64,000 nt of DNA from Planctomycetota bacterium (GCA_003576905.1 QEVG01000028.1:1-64000); one strand, 5' to 3'; positions 38,498-49,608 are shown, numbered from the stretch's first letter. Translations and numbers: made by a program. Notes: generated from the sequence alone by a model not told the origin.

Positions 38498-39904
38498 TCA
38501 GGGTGCCAGCAGCAGTCCCACCAAATCCTCGAGGTCCGTCAGGTCGACGTCCCCGTCGCCGTCCAGGTCGCAGCGGCAGGACGCCTCGCCGGCCGGGCCG
38601 GGCATAAGCGTCGCGTCGATGCACCCCTGCAGATCCAATCCGTCAAGCAGAGTGTCGGCATTCGAGTCTCCGCCGCCACTCGTAAAGACCTCGACAAGGA
38701 CAGGGTCGGTCGCTTCGGAACCACAGCTGTTTGAAACGACGCAAGTGTACATGCCGGTGTCGGTTGCCGCCGAGGGACCGATGACGAGCGTATCCGATTG
38801 TGAGCCGCTTACCGCGCCGCCATCGACCAGCGGCGCGTCGTCCTTCCGCCACTCATAGCTCAGATTCGAACCGGTCGCCGACACCGATAGGACGATCGAC
38901 ACGCCGGCACACTGGGCCAGTCCGCCCGGCGAATTTTCGATGACCGGACCCCCCGGCGTGTCGCAGGAGTCCCCGATTCCGTCACTGTCGCAATCCTCCT
39001 GCCCCGCATTCGGTTCTGACGGGCAATTATCGACGCAGTCGAGGACGCCGTCCGAATCGGTGTCAGGTCCGGCTGCAAGCACCTCAATAAGCTGTTCGCA
39101 GTCAGCCGCGTTTCCGCAGGCGTCCACCGCGTTCCAGAAGCGATGAATCGTATAGAGCGGGGATCCCGCGCCGGGCTCGACCACATCGTGAAACGTCAAT
39201 ATCGCGCTGCTGCAATTGTCCTCCGCAAGTGCGGTCCCCGTCGCATTCGGATCACTCGGCTGATCGCAATCGATCACCAGGTCGTCCGGGCAGGTCACCA
39301 CGGGCGGAACTGCGTCGAATATAAACGGCCCCGTCCCGACGAGGTTTGTTTCGATGGGAAACCCCTGGAAGCTCAATTCCGAAGTAAGCGTTCCAAACAT
39401 CCGGAAATCGACCGAGGAAGTTCCGCAATCAAGACCGGAGCTTACCTGAAACACGAGTATCGCCACCAGGCCGTCCGCTTGGGTCGGCGCTGCGCATGGC
39501 CCGGTGAACGCCGTGATGCCCGAGAAGTTCAACTCGCCCGGCATCGCGCCGGGGAAGTTGTCTGCATTGTCAATGTTTGCGGGGATAAAGGTCTGGAATG
39601 GCCCGCTGCCGCACGGAGGCTCAAGTGCGCCGGTGCATTTGGCATAACAGCTTTCAGCGCCGAGAAAGGTCAGCGCGGCGGGGTCGAACTGCACGAAGGC
39701 CTGAAAGCCGGTGACCGGCTCCTGCAAGTTGCGCACCCAAACTTCAACATGAAACGTGTTGTCCACGCATGCGGTCGTTTCGAGAACCATCGCGTTGGGC
39801 GGAGTTCCCCTGGGCGACGCACCGGAAGCCGAGGCCGCGGCAAAGGCCAGCCATGCGATGGAGAGTGGGAGACAACAAGGCCGACTCGACGTGCAGAAGT
39901 TCAT
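38498..39904 (-). CDS. Secreted cohesin-like, TSP3, Ig-like and dockerin protein
   Basis: This is a 468-residue exported modular protein. A signal peptide (1-29) is followed by a cohesin-like beta domain (about 40-205; FHVEVWVRNLQEPVTGFQAF, QFDPAALTFLGAE). A HYR-type segment (VTCPDDLVIDC) and a thrombospondin type 3 Ca-binding repeat (DTDSDGVLDCVDNCP) come next. An Ig-like domain (about 335-420, YEWRKDDAPLVDGG, MYTCVVSN) and a terminal dockerin-like repeat (RCDLDGDGDVDLTDLEDLV) close the protein. Having a cohesin-like and a dockerin-like module in one protein is notable. It ends 33 bases after tRNA-Leu on the opposite strand. Confidence 0.85.
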   Translation of the reverse strand: MNFCTSSRPCCLPLSIAWLAFAAASASGASPRGTPPNAMVLETTACVDNTFHVEVWVRNLQEPVTGFQAFVQFDPAALTFLGAESCYAKCTGALEPPCGSGPFQTFIPANIDNADNFPGAMPGELNFSGITAFTGPCAAPTQADGLVAILVFQVSSGLDCGTSSVDFRMFGTLTSELSFQGFPIETNLVGTGPFIFDAVPPVVTCPDDLVIDCDQPSDPNATGTALAEDNCSSAILTFHDVVEPGAGSPLYTIHRFWNAVDACGNAADCEQLIEVLAAGPDTDSDGVLDCVDNCPSEPNAGQEDCDSDGIGDSCDTPGGPVIENSPGGLAQCAGVSIVLSVSATGSNLSYEWRKDDAPLVDGGAVSGSQSDTLVIGPSAATDTGMYTCVVSNSCGSEATDPVLVEVFTSGGGDSNADTLLDGLDLQGCIDATLMPGPAGEASCRCDLDGDGDVDLTDLEDLVGLLLAP

Positions 39905-40060
39905 CGTGATTCCGTTTAGATTGCCCGATCAGGGTTTGGCAGGTCGCCCAACCGCCTGCCTCGACCATTCTATGCACGTGAACTTCAAGGCAAGGTATGG
40001 GACGTGGAAAGAATTGTTTTCAGGCAGCGCGGCATCGCGTGATCGCACGCGCAGTGTGCG

Positions 40061-40528
40061 TTATCGCACTGGAGGAGTAATCGAAAGCAGGACGGCCATC
40101 GCGGCAAGGGCGAGCAGGCTGAGCACGACCGCGGCGACGATCTGTCTCCTGCGATTTGCGGTGCGCCATTTTTTGAGACTTCGATAAGTCTCACGAACGC
40201 AGCCCCGCCATGCGTCACGGTCGGCTGCCGGTGGTTCGACCACGTGAATCTCAACCCCCGCCGCCTCCCATGCGTCCAGGTCTGCCTCGCCTTTCCATAC
40301 AGCCTCCCAGAGCGCGTCAAGGTTCAGGAACGCCGCGTGCCGAAACCGCCCGGCGGCCAGCGCGGTGTTCATCTCGTCGTCGTCCTTGGGAAGAAAATAC
40401 TCCGCGCGCCAGCCTTGCCGCGCATCCAGGTCCGCGCGAAGGCGGCGGTCGCCTTCCGGATCGGCGGCGCGCCGCGCGGCACACCGGACGGCGGCCGGGA
40501 CTTCGGTTCCGGGCGATGCCTTATTCAT
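40061..40528 (-). CDS. Unknown protein with C-terminal membrane helix
   Basis: The 155-residue product is not recognised. It is hydrophilic with Ala/Arg-rich helices (RRLRADLDARQGWRAEYFL, DEMNTALAAGRFRHAAFL), then a Lys/Arg-rich stretch and a C-terminal hydrophobic helix (IVAAVVLSLLALAAMAVLLS), suggesting a tail-anchored protein. Its ATG at 40528 overlaps the stop of the CPBP protease gene as ATGA, so the two are probably made together. The open frame runs to 41623, but that upstream part is the shadow of the CPBP and acyltransferase genes. Confidence 0.7.
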   Translation of the reverse strand: MNKASPGTEVPAAVRCAARRAADPEGDRRLRADLDARQGWRAEYFLPKDDDEMNTALAAGRFRHAAFLNLDALWEAVWKGEADLDAWEAAGVEIHVVEPPAADRDAWRGCVRETYRSLKKWRTANRRRQIVAAVVLSLLALAAMAVLLSITPPVR

Positions 40529-41322
40529 GGCACTCCGTACTGACGGACGACAAAGCCGGTGAGCACGGCCAGCCCGAGCAGGCCGATGACGCCGGCAAAT
40601 GGAAAAATGCTCGCGCCCGTGACCCATGCCGGCCCGCGATAACGCACGAACGGGCGAAAGCCCATGATCATGAAGATCCCCCCGGCATGCAACCCCATGG
40701 GAAGCCACAGCGCGCCGGTCTCGGCGAACGCGACGCAAAGCAGCACACCAAGCACAACGTGGCCGGGGAATGTCCATCGCCGCTTGACGGTTCGTACATA
40801 ATGCGCAACGGCGAAGACCATCGCGCCGATCGCGATCGCCGCCCCGTGCGGCAGGCGCTCGGCCTCCAGCAGGTCGGCCAGCACGACCCCGCGAAAAAGG
40901 ACTTCTTCGACGACCGCGCCGAACACTGTGGTGGGGATGAGCAGGACCAGCCGACGGATCCACTTCTTTCGCGAGTGATGAACGTCGACCTGAAGACGAC
41001 CGGTCGCCAGCCAGGCCGCAAAAAGCAGGCAGAGAAACAGCGTTGATACGGCGAATCCCTGGGCGAACTGGAGCGCGGTCCGGTCTCGCGGGAGAAGTGA
41101 TGCATAGTACTCCAGTGCCCCGCGGCCCCGCGTCAGCGGGTAGACCATGACGACGCCAAGGAGGCTGAGCTGCGTCGCGATTCGGCCGCCGGTCCGCACG
41201 ATCGTCGGCGCCGCCCGCGAATCGAGCCGCCATCGAACCGGATGCCCCTGCAGCGTGAGCAGCGCGGTCTGAATCAGCCACATGACGCACGGAATCGCTG
41301 CGAGCAGGAGCAGTGCGATCAT
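40525..41322 (-). CDS. CPBP family intramembrane metalloprotease
   Basis: This is a membrane protease-like protein of 265 residues with about eight hydrophobic segments. The CPBP (Abi) motifs are AVVEEVLFRGVV (EExxxR), VFAVAHY and GLHAGG, which supply the predicted metal ligands. ATG 41322 overlaps the stop of the acyltransferase gene as ATGA. Members process prenylated or other membrane proteins, or act in immunity; which applies here is unknown. Confidence 0.87.
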   Translation of the reverse strand: MIALLLLAAIPCVMWLIQTALLTLQGHPVRWRLDSRAAPTIVRTGGRIATQLSLLGVVMVYPLTRGRGALEYYASLLPRDRTALQFAQGFAVSTLFLCLLFAAWLATGRLQVDVHHSRKKWIRRLVLLIPTTVFGAVVEEVLFRGVVLADLLEAERLPHGAAIAIGAMVFAVAHYVRTVKRRWTFPGHVVLGVLLCVAFAETGALWLPMGLHAGGIFMIMGFRPFVRYRGPAWVTGASIFPFAGVIGLLGLAVLTGFVVRQYGVP

Positions 41323-42401
41323 GCCGTCTCCAGGGCACTTTGCGAACTCGTTGCCGGGCTTCCGCCTTCGGAAGGTCCCGGCAGCTCGCCAAGATAGCGG
41401 ATGTCGCCGCCGAACACGCGCGTCCATCGGCTGTCGGCCCAGAGAAACCATGCCTGCGGAAAAGCGGCCAGAAACTCCGCGAATCCGTCGGCCCAGATTT
41501 GCATGGCCCGGTGAAGCGCCATTCTGCGTCCGCCTTCGGCGCGGGAAAGTGATTGCACAAAGATCGGCGGCGCCACGGTAATGACATGCCGCCGGCCCTC
41601 AAGTCGCCCGAATACCGGAACAATCGGAGCTTCCGCCAGCATCGCGATCGACGCCGGACCGCTCGGGAGGCAGGGCTTTCGGCCGAGCAGCCGCACCGGC
41701 ACGCCCTTGTCGCTGTCTTTCTGGGCGATATCCGGCGTCATCACGAGCGCCGCGCCGTAGTGCAGCGCCTCGACGCAGGCCGCCGCCCGCGCCGCCGGGT
41801 TGGCCGCGTCAGGCGCTTCGAGAATGACGGGCAGCCCCGCCGCTCTGCACCAGGCGTGCTTGAGTTCGCGCTTGCGCTCGTCGCTCGACCAGCGGAGATA
41901 CACGGTGATGGGGATTTCCTGGTTGAGCCGCACCAGCGTCAGAACATAATTGCAGACGTGCGGCGCGGCGACGATCGCTCCCCGCCCGGCGGCGAGCGCG
42001 TCGCGAAGTTGTGTTATCGATGCATCCACAGCGATCTGCGCGCGGGCCAGTTCCGAGACGCGCTCAGGCCGCGATTGAAACTTCAGGATCCTCAGCGCAT
42101 TGGCCAGGTGCACGCCGACCTGCTCGAAATACGCCTTATGCACATCAGGCGTAAAAAGTCCCGCGGCGCGCAGGTTTGCACGGACATGCGCGCCCAGGAC
42201 CGGCAGCCTTCCGCCGACGATCGCCATGAATCGCTCCAGGGCGGCGGCCCCGGCCATGGGCATGGTGGGGGCGGCTGCACAGAAGGCTCCGGAAGCCTTT
42301 GCGGTGAACCATCTTCTGAATTCGCGGGCATTCAACGTCCGTTCTCTCAGGCCGATTGTCACCTCTCGTGCCGGTCGTCGATGGGCGTGAGGCGGCGTCA
42401 A
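41319..42401 (-). CDS. LpxL/HtrB-like acyltransferase
   Basis: The 360-residue protein is related to the lauroyl/myristoyl acyltransferases that finish lipid A. Recognisable parts are LRAAGLFTPDVHKAYFEQVG, GRGAIVAAPHVCNYVLT, the segment GVPVRLLGRKPCLPSGPASI, PIVPVFG and the C-terminal FPQAWFLWADSRW. The catalytic His is in APHVCNYVL, but the acidic residue expected five positions later is Val, so activity is uncertain. The start is uncertain: ATG 42401 or GTG 42362. It heads a three-gene unit with CPBP protease and the unknown tail-anchored protein. Confidence 0.82.
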   Translation of the reverse strand: MTPPHAHRRPAREVTIGLRERTLNAREFRRWFTAKASGAFCAAAPTMPMAGAAALERFMAIVGGRLPVLGAHVRANLRAAGLFTPDVHKAYFEQVGVHLANALRILKFQSRPERVSELARAQIAVDASITQLRDALAAGRGAIVAAPHVCNYVLTLVRLNQEIPITVYLRWSSDERKRELKHAWCRAAGLPVILEAPDAANPAARAAACVEALHYGAALVMTPDIAQKDSDKGVPVRLLGRKPCLPSGPASIAMLAEAPIVPVFGRLEGRRHVITVAPPIFVQSLSRAEGGRRMALHRAMQIWADGFAEFLAAFPQAWFLWADSRWTRVFGGDIRYLGELPGPSEGGSPATSSQSALETA

Positions 42402-42517
42402 TCGGCCTTCACTTTAGGCGCGACATGCCGGATGGACAACGACGGTGGAGTGTGTGGCCGCAGACGGTAAGATGCTCACCTTTTCCGGCAGCGTCTGGTG
42501 GTCACGATGGGAGAAAC

Positions 42518-44566
<2,049 letters not shown>

Positions 44567-44650
44567 CGAAGTCACATGAGGACTCGGTGAACTGACGAAG
44601 GGGCGACGCAGCTGCGCATCACCCCAACCGGCGCACGTGGCGGACGACCG

Positions 44651-45343
44651 TTACACTGCAATGCAGCATTGCACAACAAACACAAGTGACTTGGTCAGAA
44701 TGTGAAACTCGCAAGGCGCAAAGACCCGTCGGATCGGCACCCGTCGCGTTTCTTTCATGCCCGCTTCAACCGCCTCACGCAGCAGCGTCGAGGTGTCGAC
44801 GGCGATGGCAACGGGGTTTCGGCGGCGCACCGCCGTCGAGATCCACCGCACCGCGCGGATCCAGGTCGGGGCCGTCAGACATGAAATAACCACGTACCTC
44901 CTGCTGATCCGACGCAGCTCCGCCAGAATACTGCGGCGGTCGTCAGCATCCTGGACATGATTGAGAAGCCGGTGGCAGAAGACCAGTTCGGCGCAATTGT
45001 CCGCCAGCGGCAGGCGCCGGGCATCCGCCTGGATGTACGCGCCCGAGTCTTCCGGGAGTGAAAATCCCTCGCGGCTGACATCCAGCATTTGCTTCGAAAA
45101 GTCAATCTGAATGAGCCGTTTCGCGTGACCCCTTAGCACGGGGGCGAACCGGCCGGTGCCGCTGCCCACATCGACGATTGTCCGAACGGAATCGCCGACG
45201 GCGGCCAGAGCTCTTTCAAGCGCCCGAACTTCGCAGCGGTGTGCCCACTTGCGTGTCCCGGACTTGAAGCGGTCGCGGTAGCGCTCCGCATCCTCTCGAT
45301 TGGAAAAGCGGGAACCAATGTCGCGTTTGGATTGGTTTCGCAA
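44651..45343 (-). CDS. Class I SAM-dependent methyltransferase
   Basis: This is a 230-residue methyltransferase of the Methyltransf_11 type. Motif I is TIVDVGSGTGRFAPVL (residues about 55-70), followed by LIQIDFSKQML, DARRLPLADNCAELVFCHR and the post-motif region FAPCEFHIL. The substrate is unknown. No functionally linked neighbour is obvious; the convergent S9 peptidase ends 84 bases away. Confidence 0.85.
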   Translation of the reverse strand: MRNQSKRDIGSRFSNREDAERYRDRFKSGTRKWAHRCEVRALERALAAVGDSVRTIVDVGSGTGRFAPVLRGHAKRLIQIDFSKQMLDVSREGFSLPEDSGAYIQADARRLPLADNCAELVFCHRLLNHVQDADDRRSILAELRRISRRYVVISCLTAPTWIRAVRWISTAVRRRNPVAIAVDTSTLLREAVEAGMKETRRVPIRRVFAPCEFHILTKSLVFVVQCCIAV

Positions 45344-45572
45344 ATCGCCGAGACCCTCCGCGCCTCAAACCATTAGCATTTCGGTTGAGCCCCGTCACGA
45401 AAACTGTCGATTCGATAGGGCCCGTCTTGAATCATCCCGTCCGCCGATCAAGCAAAGTCCGGCGAACGCGGAAAGTATAGCCTTTGCCGCTTGAGGTGCG
45501 AGGTCTCCTCCGTTACGCTCATCCACCGGTGAAAATCGTGACAGCCGTTCGGGCCGGGCGGCGGGGTATGCC

Positions 45573-46022
45573 ATGAGCCAATCCTACGAGTCCATCATCA
45601 TGCAATTCCCACTGTTTCAGGGATACACCGCGCCGGGCGCGCGCATGCTGCTGGAACGCGGAGAGGTAAAGGAGTACGAGCCCGGAGAAGTTCTCTTCCG
45701 CGAGGGCGATGAACCGCGGTTTGTCATCCTGCTGCTCACCGGCCGCCTTCAGGTCTTCGTGGAGCGCAACGGCAAGGACATGGTTCTCATCGATGCCATG
45801 CCGGGCACGATCGTCGGCGAGCTCGCGGTGCTCTGCGGCATTCCCCGTTCCGCATCGGTTCGAGCGTCCGAGCGGTCGGCGGCGCTGAAGCTGACGTCCC
45901 AGGCGTTCCGGAGCCTGCTCCTCGGAGATGCATTCCTCTCGGAACGAATCTTCCGGCAATCGCTGCGGACCCTGATCGAAAAGGAACGCTCTCTGATCGA
46001 TTCGCTGAACCCTGCCATTTAG
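45573..46022 (+). CDS. Stand-alone cyclic nucleotide-binding domain protein
   Basis: This 149-residue protein is essentially one CNMP-binding domain. It has KEYEPGEVLFREGDEPRFVI, LTGRLQVFV and the phosphate-binding cassette GTIVGELAVLCGIPRSASVRA. There is no helix-turn-helix, kinase or channel part, so it is not a Crp-type regulator by itself. It could sense a nucleotide for a partner protein, which is inference. Confidence 0.85.
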   Translation: MSQSYESIIMQFPLFQGYTAPGARMLLERGEVKEYEPGEVLFREGDEPRFVILLLTGRLQVFVERNGKDMVLIDAMPGTIVGELAVLCGIPRSASVRASERSAALKLTSQAFRSLLLGDAFLSERIFRQSLRTLIEKERSLIDSLNPAI

Positions 46023-46172
46023 ACGAGCACACACCCGACGCGCCTCGGATCCGCGGCGCAAAAATCGCCTCGAACGCGATCGCTATCGCTAACTGTTTGC
46101 GGATGCACACCGCATGTCACCGGCCGCACCGCGCCTGGAGCACCCCGTAACGCGCGCCCTCATCCCGGCCGA

Positions 46173-46201
46173 TTGACTCGGCCGATTTACGATTACTAAA
46201 G
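46173..46201 (+). promoter_or_regulatory. Possible promoter of PEP-CTERM gene at 46308
   Basis: TTGACT at 46173-46178 begins a 12-base string TTGACTCGGCCG that also occurs at 56165 before another PEP-CTERM gene. The -10 (CTAAAG at 46196) is weak. Confidence 0.3.
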
Positions 46202-46307
46202 TCCATTACCTCGCCAGGGGAAAAAGGGGCATTGGTTCGTAACTCAGGACGCTGATCCGATTCGCCTCCATATCCCGAGCCACACCATCAATCGTGGGAG
46301 TTTTCGT

Positions 46308-47045
46308 ATGCGCACACCGCTTGTCGCTTCGGCCATCGCCCTGGCACTTTTTTCCGCCGTCCCGGCCCGCGCGGGCACGATCAGCGCCGATTACCTGCCG
46401 CTTTTCGGGACGGCCATCTACTACTCCACCAACCTGCCCGGCCACATCGGCCCCAAGACGACCAACAGCGGGATCTTCCTTGCCTTCCGCGATGATCTGC
46501 CCGCCGGGCCCGGCGTGGACGACAAGGTTCCGTTCTTTTTCCGAGCATCGTGCGTCGAGATCGGCGAGCCCTTGCAGCTTCCGAACAACAACGCTCATGC
46601 GACGGTCACGCACCTGCTCAACGCAACGACAAACGCCGGTGGAATCAGCGGACCGGTGACTTTCGATGCCCAGCGAAACGAGCGCGCCGAAAAGCTCTGG
46701 GGGGCCTTTCTGGCCGGCGTCGGAAATCAGTTGCAGGCCGCCGCCTTTCAGCTTGCCCTGTGGGAAATTTCGTTTGACGATGACATGACGCTGGCAGGGC
46801 CGGGCACGCCGTTCTACGTTGGCGCCGCCCAGTTTCAGCCCGGCATCACCGATCTCGCTGAATCGTGGCTTTCCCAGATATTCTCCGATGACGCCACCGA
46901 TCTGTTGCCCGAAACTCGGCTGCTCCTGCTGAGTGCCCCGGGCGTACAGGACGTCGTAACGCCTGTTCCGGAGCCTGCGACAGCAGGACTCGTTCTGCTG
47001 GCCGGTGCCCTTTCGGCCGCGCGGCGCGTGCGCCCAAGGCCGTAA
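46308..47045 (+). CDS. PEP-CTERM secreted protein
   Basis: This exported protein has 245 residues: signal peptide 1-22 (cut after ARA), a body containing the block AAFQLALWEISFDDDMT seen in other PEP-CTERM proteins, and the tail VPEPATAGLVLLAGAL with a final Arg-rich end. It is expected to be sorted to the cell surface by an exosortase encoded elsewhere. Function unknown. It stands alone between the CNMP-domain gene and frr, both on the same strand but separated by sizeable gaps. Confidence 0.85.
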   Translation: MRTPLVASAIALALFSAVPARAGTISADYLPLFGTAIYYSTNLPGHIGPKTTNSGIFLAFRDDLPAGPGVDDKVPFFFRASCVEIGEPLQLPNNNAHATVTHLLNATTNAGGISGPVTFDAQRNERAEKLWGAFLAGVGNQLQAAAFQLALWEISFDDDMTLAGPGTPFYVGAAQFQPGITDLAESWLSQIFSDDATDLLPETRLLLLSAPGVQDVVTPVPEPATAGLVLLAGALSAARRVRPRP

Positions 47046-47181
47046 GCGAAAGCGTCCAGCGTATGACAGAGAGGGCCACGCGCCGTATCGCGCGCGGCTC
47101 CCACTGCTTTGGAGGGGCCTGTCTGTATGCGCCGTTCCTGGCTAGAATGCCCGCCTTGGAACACCAGGGAGGTATTCTGCA

Positions 47182-47751
47182 ATGCCTTACGACGAAATCG
47201 AGTTTGAAGCCGAAGAGGCGATGGAGAAGTCGGTCAAGTTTCTCAAGGACGAGTTTCGCGGTGTGCGAACAGGTCGGGCCTCGCCGGGACTCGTCGAACA
47301 TATAAAAATCAAGGTCCCGGCATACGGCGAAGCCCCGATGGATCTCAAGGCGCTCGCCACGATCACCACGCCGGACGCCAGCATGATTCTCGTCAAGCCG
47401 TTCGACCCGACCACGCTCAAGGACATCGAGCGCGGGCTCCAGGAAGCGTCAATCGGTATCAATCCCCAGTCCGACGGCAAGGTCATTCGCCTCCCAGTGC
47501 CCCCGCTTTCGGGCGAGCGCCGCCAGCAGATCGCATCGCAAGTCCGCAAGATGGCGGAACAGCAGAAGATCGTGCTGCGAAACGCGCGGCGAGACGCCAT
47601 TCAGAAAATCGACGCGGAAAAAAAGGCCGGCACGATGCCCGAGGACGACGCCAAGCGCGGGCACGAGTCGATCGACAAGCTGACCAAGAAATACGAAGCC
47701 GCGATTGACGATCTTGTCGAGGCAAAGTCCAAGGAAGTCATGGCGGTTTAG
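47182..47751 (+). CDS. frr: Ribosome recycling factor
   Basis: RRF splits the post-termination ribosome together with EF-G. The 189-residue length and the segments FRGVRTGRASPGLVEHI, YGEAPMDLKALATITTPDA, NPQSDGKVIRLPVPPLSGER and RDAIQKIDAEKKAGTMPED are standard. The usual neighbour pyrH is not in the window. GGGAGG lies upstream of ATG 47182. Confidence 0.97.
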   Translation: MPYDEIEFEAEEAMEKSVKFLKDEFRGVRTGRASPGLVEHIKIKVPAYGEAPMDLKALATITTPDASMILVKPFDPTTLKDIERGLQEASIGINPQSDGKVIRLPVPPLSGERRQQIASQVRKMAEQQKIVLRNARRDAIQKIDAEKKAGTMPEDDAKRGHESIDKLTKKYEAAIDDLVEAKSKEVMAV

Positions 47752-47906
47752 AGCCGCGCCGCTCGCCCCGCCTCAGGCCGCGGTGTTTGTTACCCGTCGC
47801 GGGCCGTTATGAATTCCGATTCGCATTAGAATGGGAACGCGGAGCTTCCGCGCTATGATTTTCACAGCCGTCGGATAGTCCGGCGCGCGTTGAGGGCTTG
47901 CTTGTC

Positions 47907-48602
47907 ATGATGCCTCTGTTTGATCCCATGTACCTCGTCTTTATGCTGCCGGGTCTGCTGCTGGCCATGTGGGCCCAGCATCGGGTCAAGTCCGCCTATG
48001 CGGAGGGAAGCCGAATCGCCGCGATGAGCGGGCTGACCGGCGCGGCCACCGCCCAACGAATCCTCGATCGTTTCGGGATTCGTGATGTCCGGATCGAAGG
48101 GATTCAATCCATGTTGGGGGACCACTACGACCCGCGGGCCAAAGTCCTGAGGCTCAGCCCGGACGTTTACAGCGGCCGGTCCCTTGCGGCCCTCGGAATC
48201 GCGGCACACGAAGTAGGGCACGCAATTCAGCACGCCACGCAGTACGGGCCGCTGGCTCTTCGCAGCGGGTTTCTGCCCGTGGCGGCCTTCGGGTCGCAGT
48301 TTGCATTCGCCTTCATCCTGGGCGGCCTGTTATTGGCCCCGTTCCGCTGGCTTGCGTGGGTCGGAGTGGCACTATTCGCCGCGACTGTCCTGTTTCAGCT
48401 CGTGACCCTGCCCGTGGAGTTCGATGCGTCCCGACGGGCAAGGGAAATCCTGCTTTCCTCGGGAATGGTGGCTCCGACCGAGGATGCCATTGTCGGAAGG
48501 GTCCTGAATGCGGCGGCGCTAACCTATGTCGCCGCGGCGGTCACGGCGATTCTGCAACTTCTTTACTTCGCTTCACTTGTGTCTGGACGCCGAAACAACT
48601 GA
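47907..48602 (+). CDS. YugP-like zinc metallopeptidase
   Basis: This is a membrane-embedded predicted zinc protease of 231 residues. HEVGHAIQHA gives the metal motif, with membrane helices before it (PMYLVFMLPGLLLAMWAQ) and after it. Family features also include SAYAEGSRIAAMSGLTGAA and LPVEFDASRRA. ATG 47907 (MMPLFDP) is preferred; TTG 47898 is too close to the GAGGG site. The function of YugP proteins is unknown. Confidence 0.9.
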   Translation: MMPLFDPMYLVFMLPGLLLAMWAQHRVKSAYAEGSRIAAMSGLTGAATAQRILDRFGIRDVRIEGIQSMLGDHYDPRAKVLRLSPDVYSGRSLAALGIAAHEVGHAIQHATQYGPLALRSGFLPVAAFGSQFAFAFILGGLLLAPFRWLAWVGVALFAATVLFQLVTLPVEFDASRRAREILLSSGMVAPTEDAIVGRVLNAAALTYVAAAVTAILQLLYFASLVSGRRNN

Positions 48603-48702
48603 CCACGCTGGCGCATTCGGACCTGGGCCGCTCCATATTTATAGGTATCGTGAAAACCGCGAGTTATGGCTACCCAAGGGAAGATTTAATACGCCCGAAG
48701 TC

Positions 48703-48731
48703 TTGACCTTGCTGCGAGAATCGGTTATAAA
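48703..48731 (+). promoter_or_regulatory. Sigma70-type promoter
   Basis: TTGACC (48703-48708) and TATAAA (48726-48731) are 17 bases apart, close to the housekeeping consensus. The expected start of transcription leaves a leader of about 100 bases before the PEP-CTERM gene at 48844. Confidence 0.75.
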
Positions 48732-48741
48732 AGTCTGATCA

Positions 48742-48778
48742 GCGGGCGAGCTGCGCCGACAGAGTGCGCTCCGCCCGC
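48742..48778 (+). other. Hairpin in the 5' leader of the PEP-CTERM gene
   Basis: GCGGGCG (48742-48748) pairs with CGCCCGC (48772-48778), extended by AGC/GCT after a bulge. No T-tract follows, so it is not a terminator; it may shape translation or mRNA stability. Confidence 0.5.
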
Positions 48779-48843
48779 AGGGGAAATAGGCGCTTGCACC
48801 GCACTCGCACCGGCGGTCAGGCTGAGAGGCAAGAGGGAGCCAT

Positions 48844-49554
48844 ATGAAGCGATTTACGACATGCCTGGCAATTGCAGCGGCGGCCGTAGTGCTGACTGCG
48901 GGATCTGCCCAGGCGGGACCCGTCTTCTTCGAGAATTACGAAGGCTCAGTGTTCTTCACCAGCGATCTCGAATCGCCGAAGACGATCACCCTGCCCAAGT
49001 TTGACAACATGGGCGGCCTGAGAACGTTGCTCGATGTTCAGGTCACCGTCTGCCATGAAGGCAGCGTGGACATGGCCGGCGACAACGACGACGAGTTTCA
49101 GGGCGCGACGGTCCGCGGCCGGATGATCCGGAGCTATTTCCTTTCCGGCGCCGGCGTCGCCTCAACCGACACCGAAACCGTCAACACAGCCTTCGTCAAC
49201 CTCTCTGCCGACGATGGTGACGGCGGCGACAACGACATCTTCGACCCGACCGGTCCCGACGGTCATGACTTCGGGACGATTTTCTACGGGAAGACCGAGG
49301 ACGGCGTCAGCCCCCATCTTCCAAGCGAGCTGCTCTACGACAGCAACGGCCCCGGCTCCGTCATGTACAACGTCCTGCCGGTGCTGATGGTCAACGACCT
49401 TCAGTTCGAGGTTAACCCCGACGCCTGGCAGCTCGAAGTTGAGAACCCGCTGATGGTCGTCAAGGTCCGTCTTCAGTACACCTACGTGCCGGAGCCGGCC
49501 ACGGCAGGACTGCTCGGCCTCGGCGGCCTGATGTTCATCCGCCGGAAGCGATAG
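48844..49554 (+). CDS. PEP-CTERM protein, choice-of-anchor E-like
   Basis: The 236-residue exported protein has a signal peptide (1-24, ending AQA), a body with ITLPKFDNMGGLRTLLDVQV, the hallmark of choice-of-anchor E type proteins, and the tail VPEPATAGLLGLGGLMFIRR. AAGAGGGAG lies upstream of ATG 48844, with a strong promoter farther up and a strong terminator after. It is related in layout to the pair at 56281 and 57338. Function unknown; probably surface displayed. Confidence 0.88.
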   Translation: MKRFTTCLAIAAAAVVLTAGSAQAGPVFFENYEGSVFFTSDLESPKTITLPKFDNMGGLRTLLDVQVTVCHEGSVDMAGDNDDEFQGATVRGRMIRSYFLSGAGVASTDTETVNTAFVNLSADDGDGGDNDIFDPTGPDGHDFGTIFYGKTEDGVSPHLPSELLYDSNGPGSVMYNVLPVLMVNDLQFEVNPDAWQLEVENPLMVVKVRLQYTYVPEPATAGLLGLGGLMFIRRKR

Positions 49555-49608
49555 GCAATCAGTGTTTGCGACCGGCGAAAGAGGCTTCGCCGATCAAGGA
49601 TAATCCCG

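Noticed and set aside
40020-40060. GATCGCAC/TATCGCAC repeats as a terminator or attachment site
   Set aside because: The repeats are short and imperfect, do not form a clean stem, and no T-tract or mobile gene is nearby.
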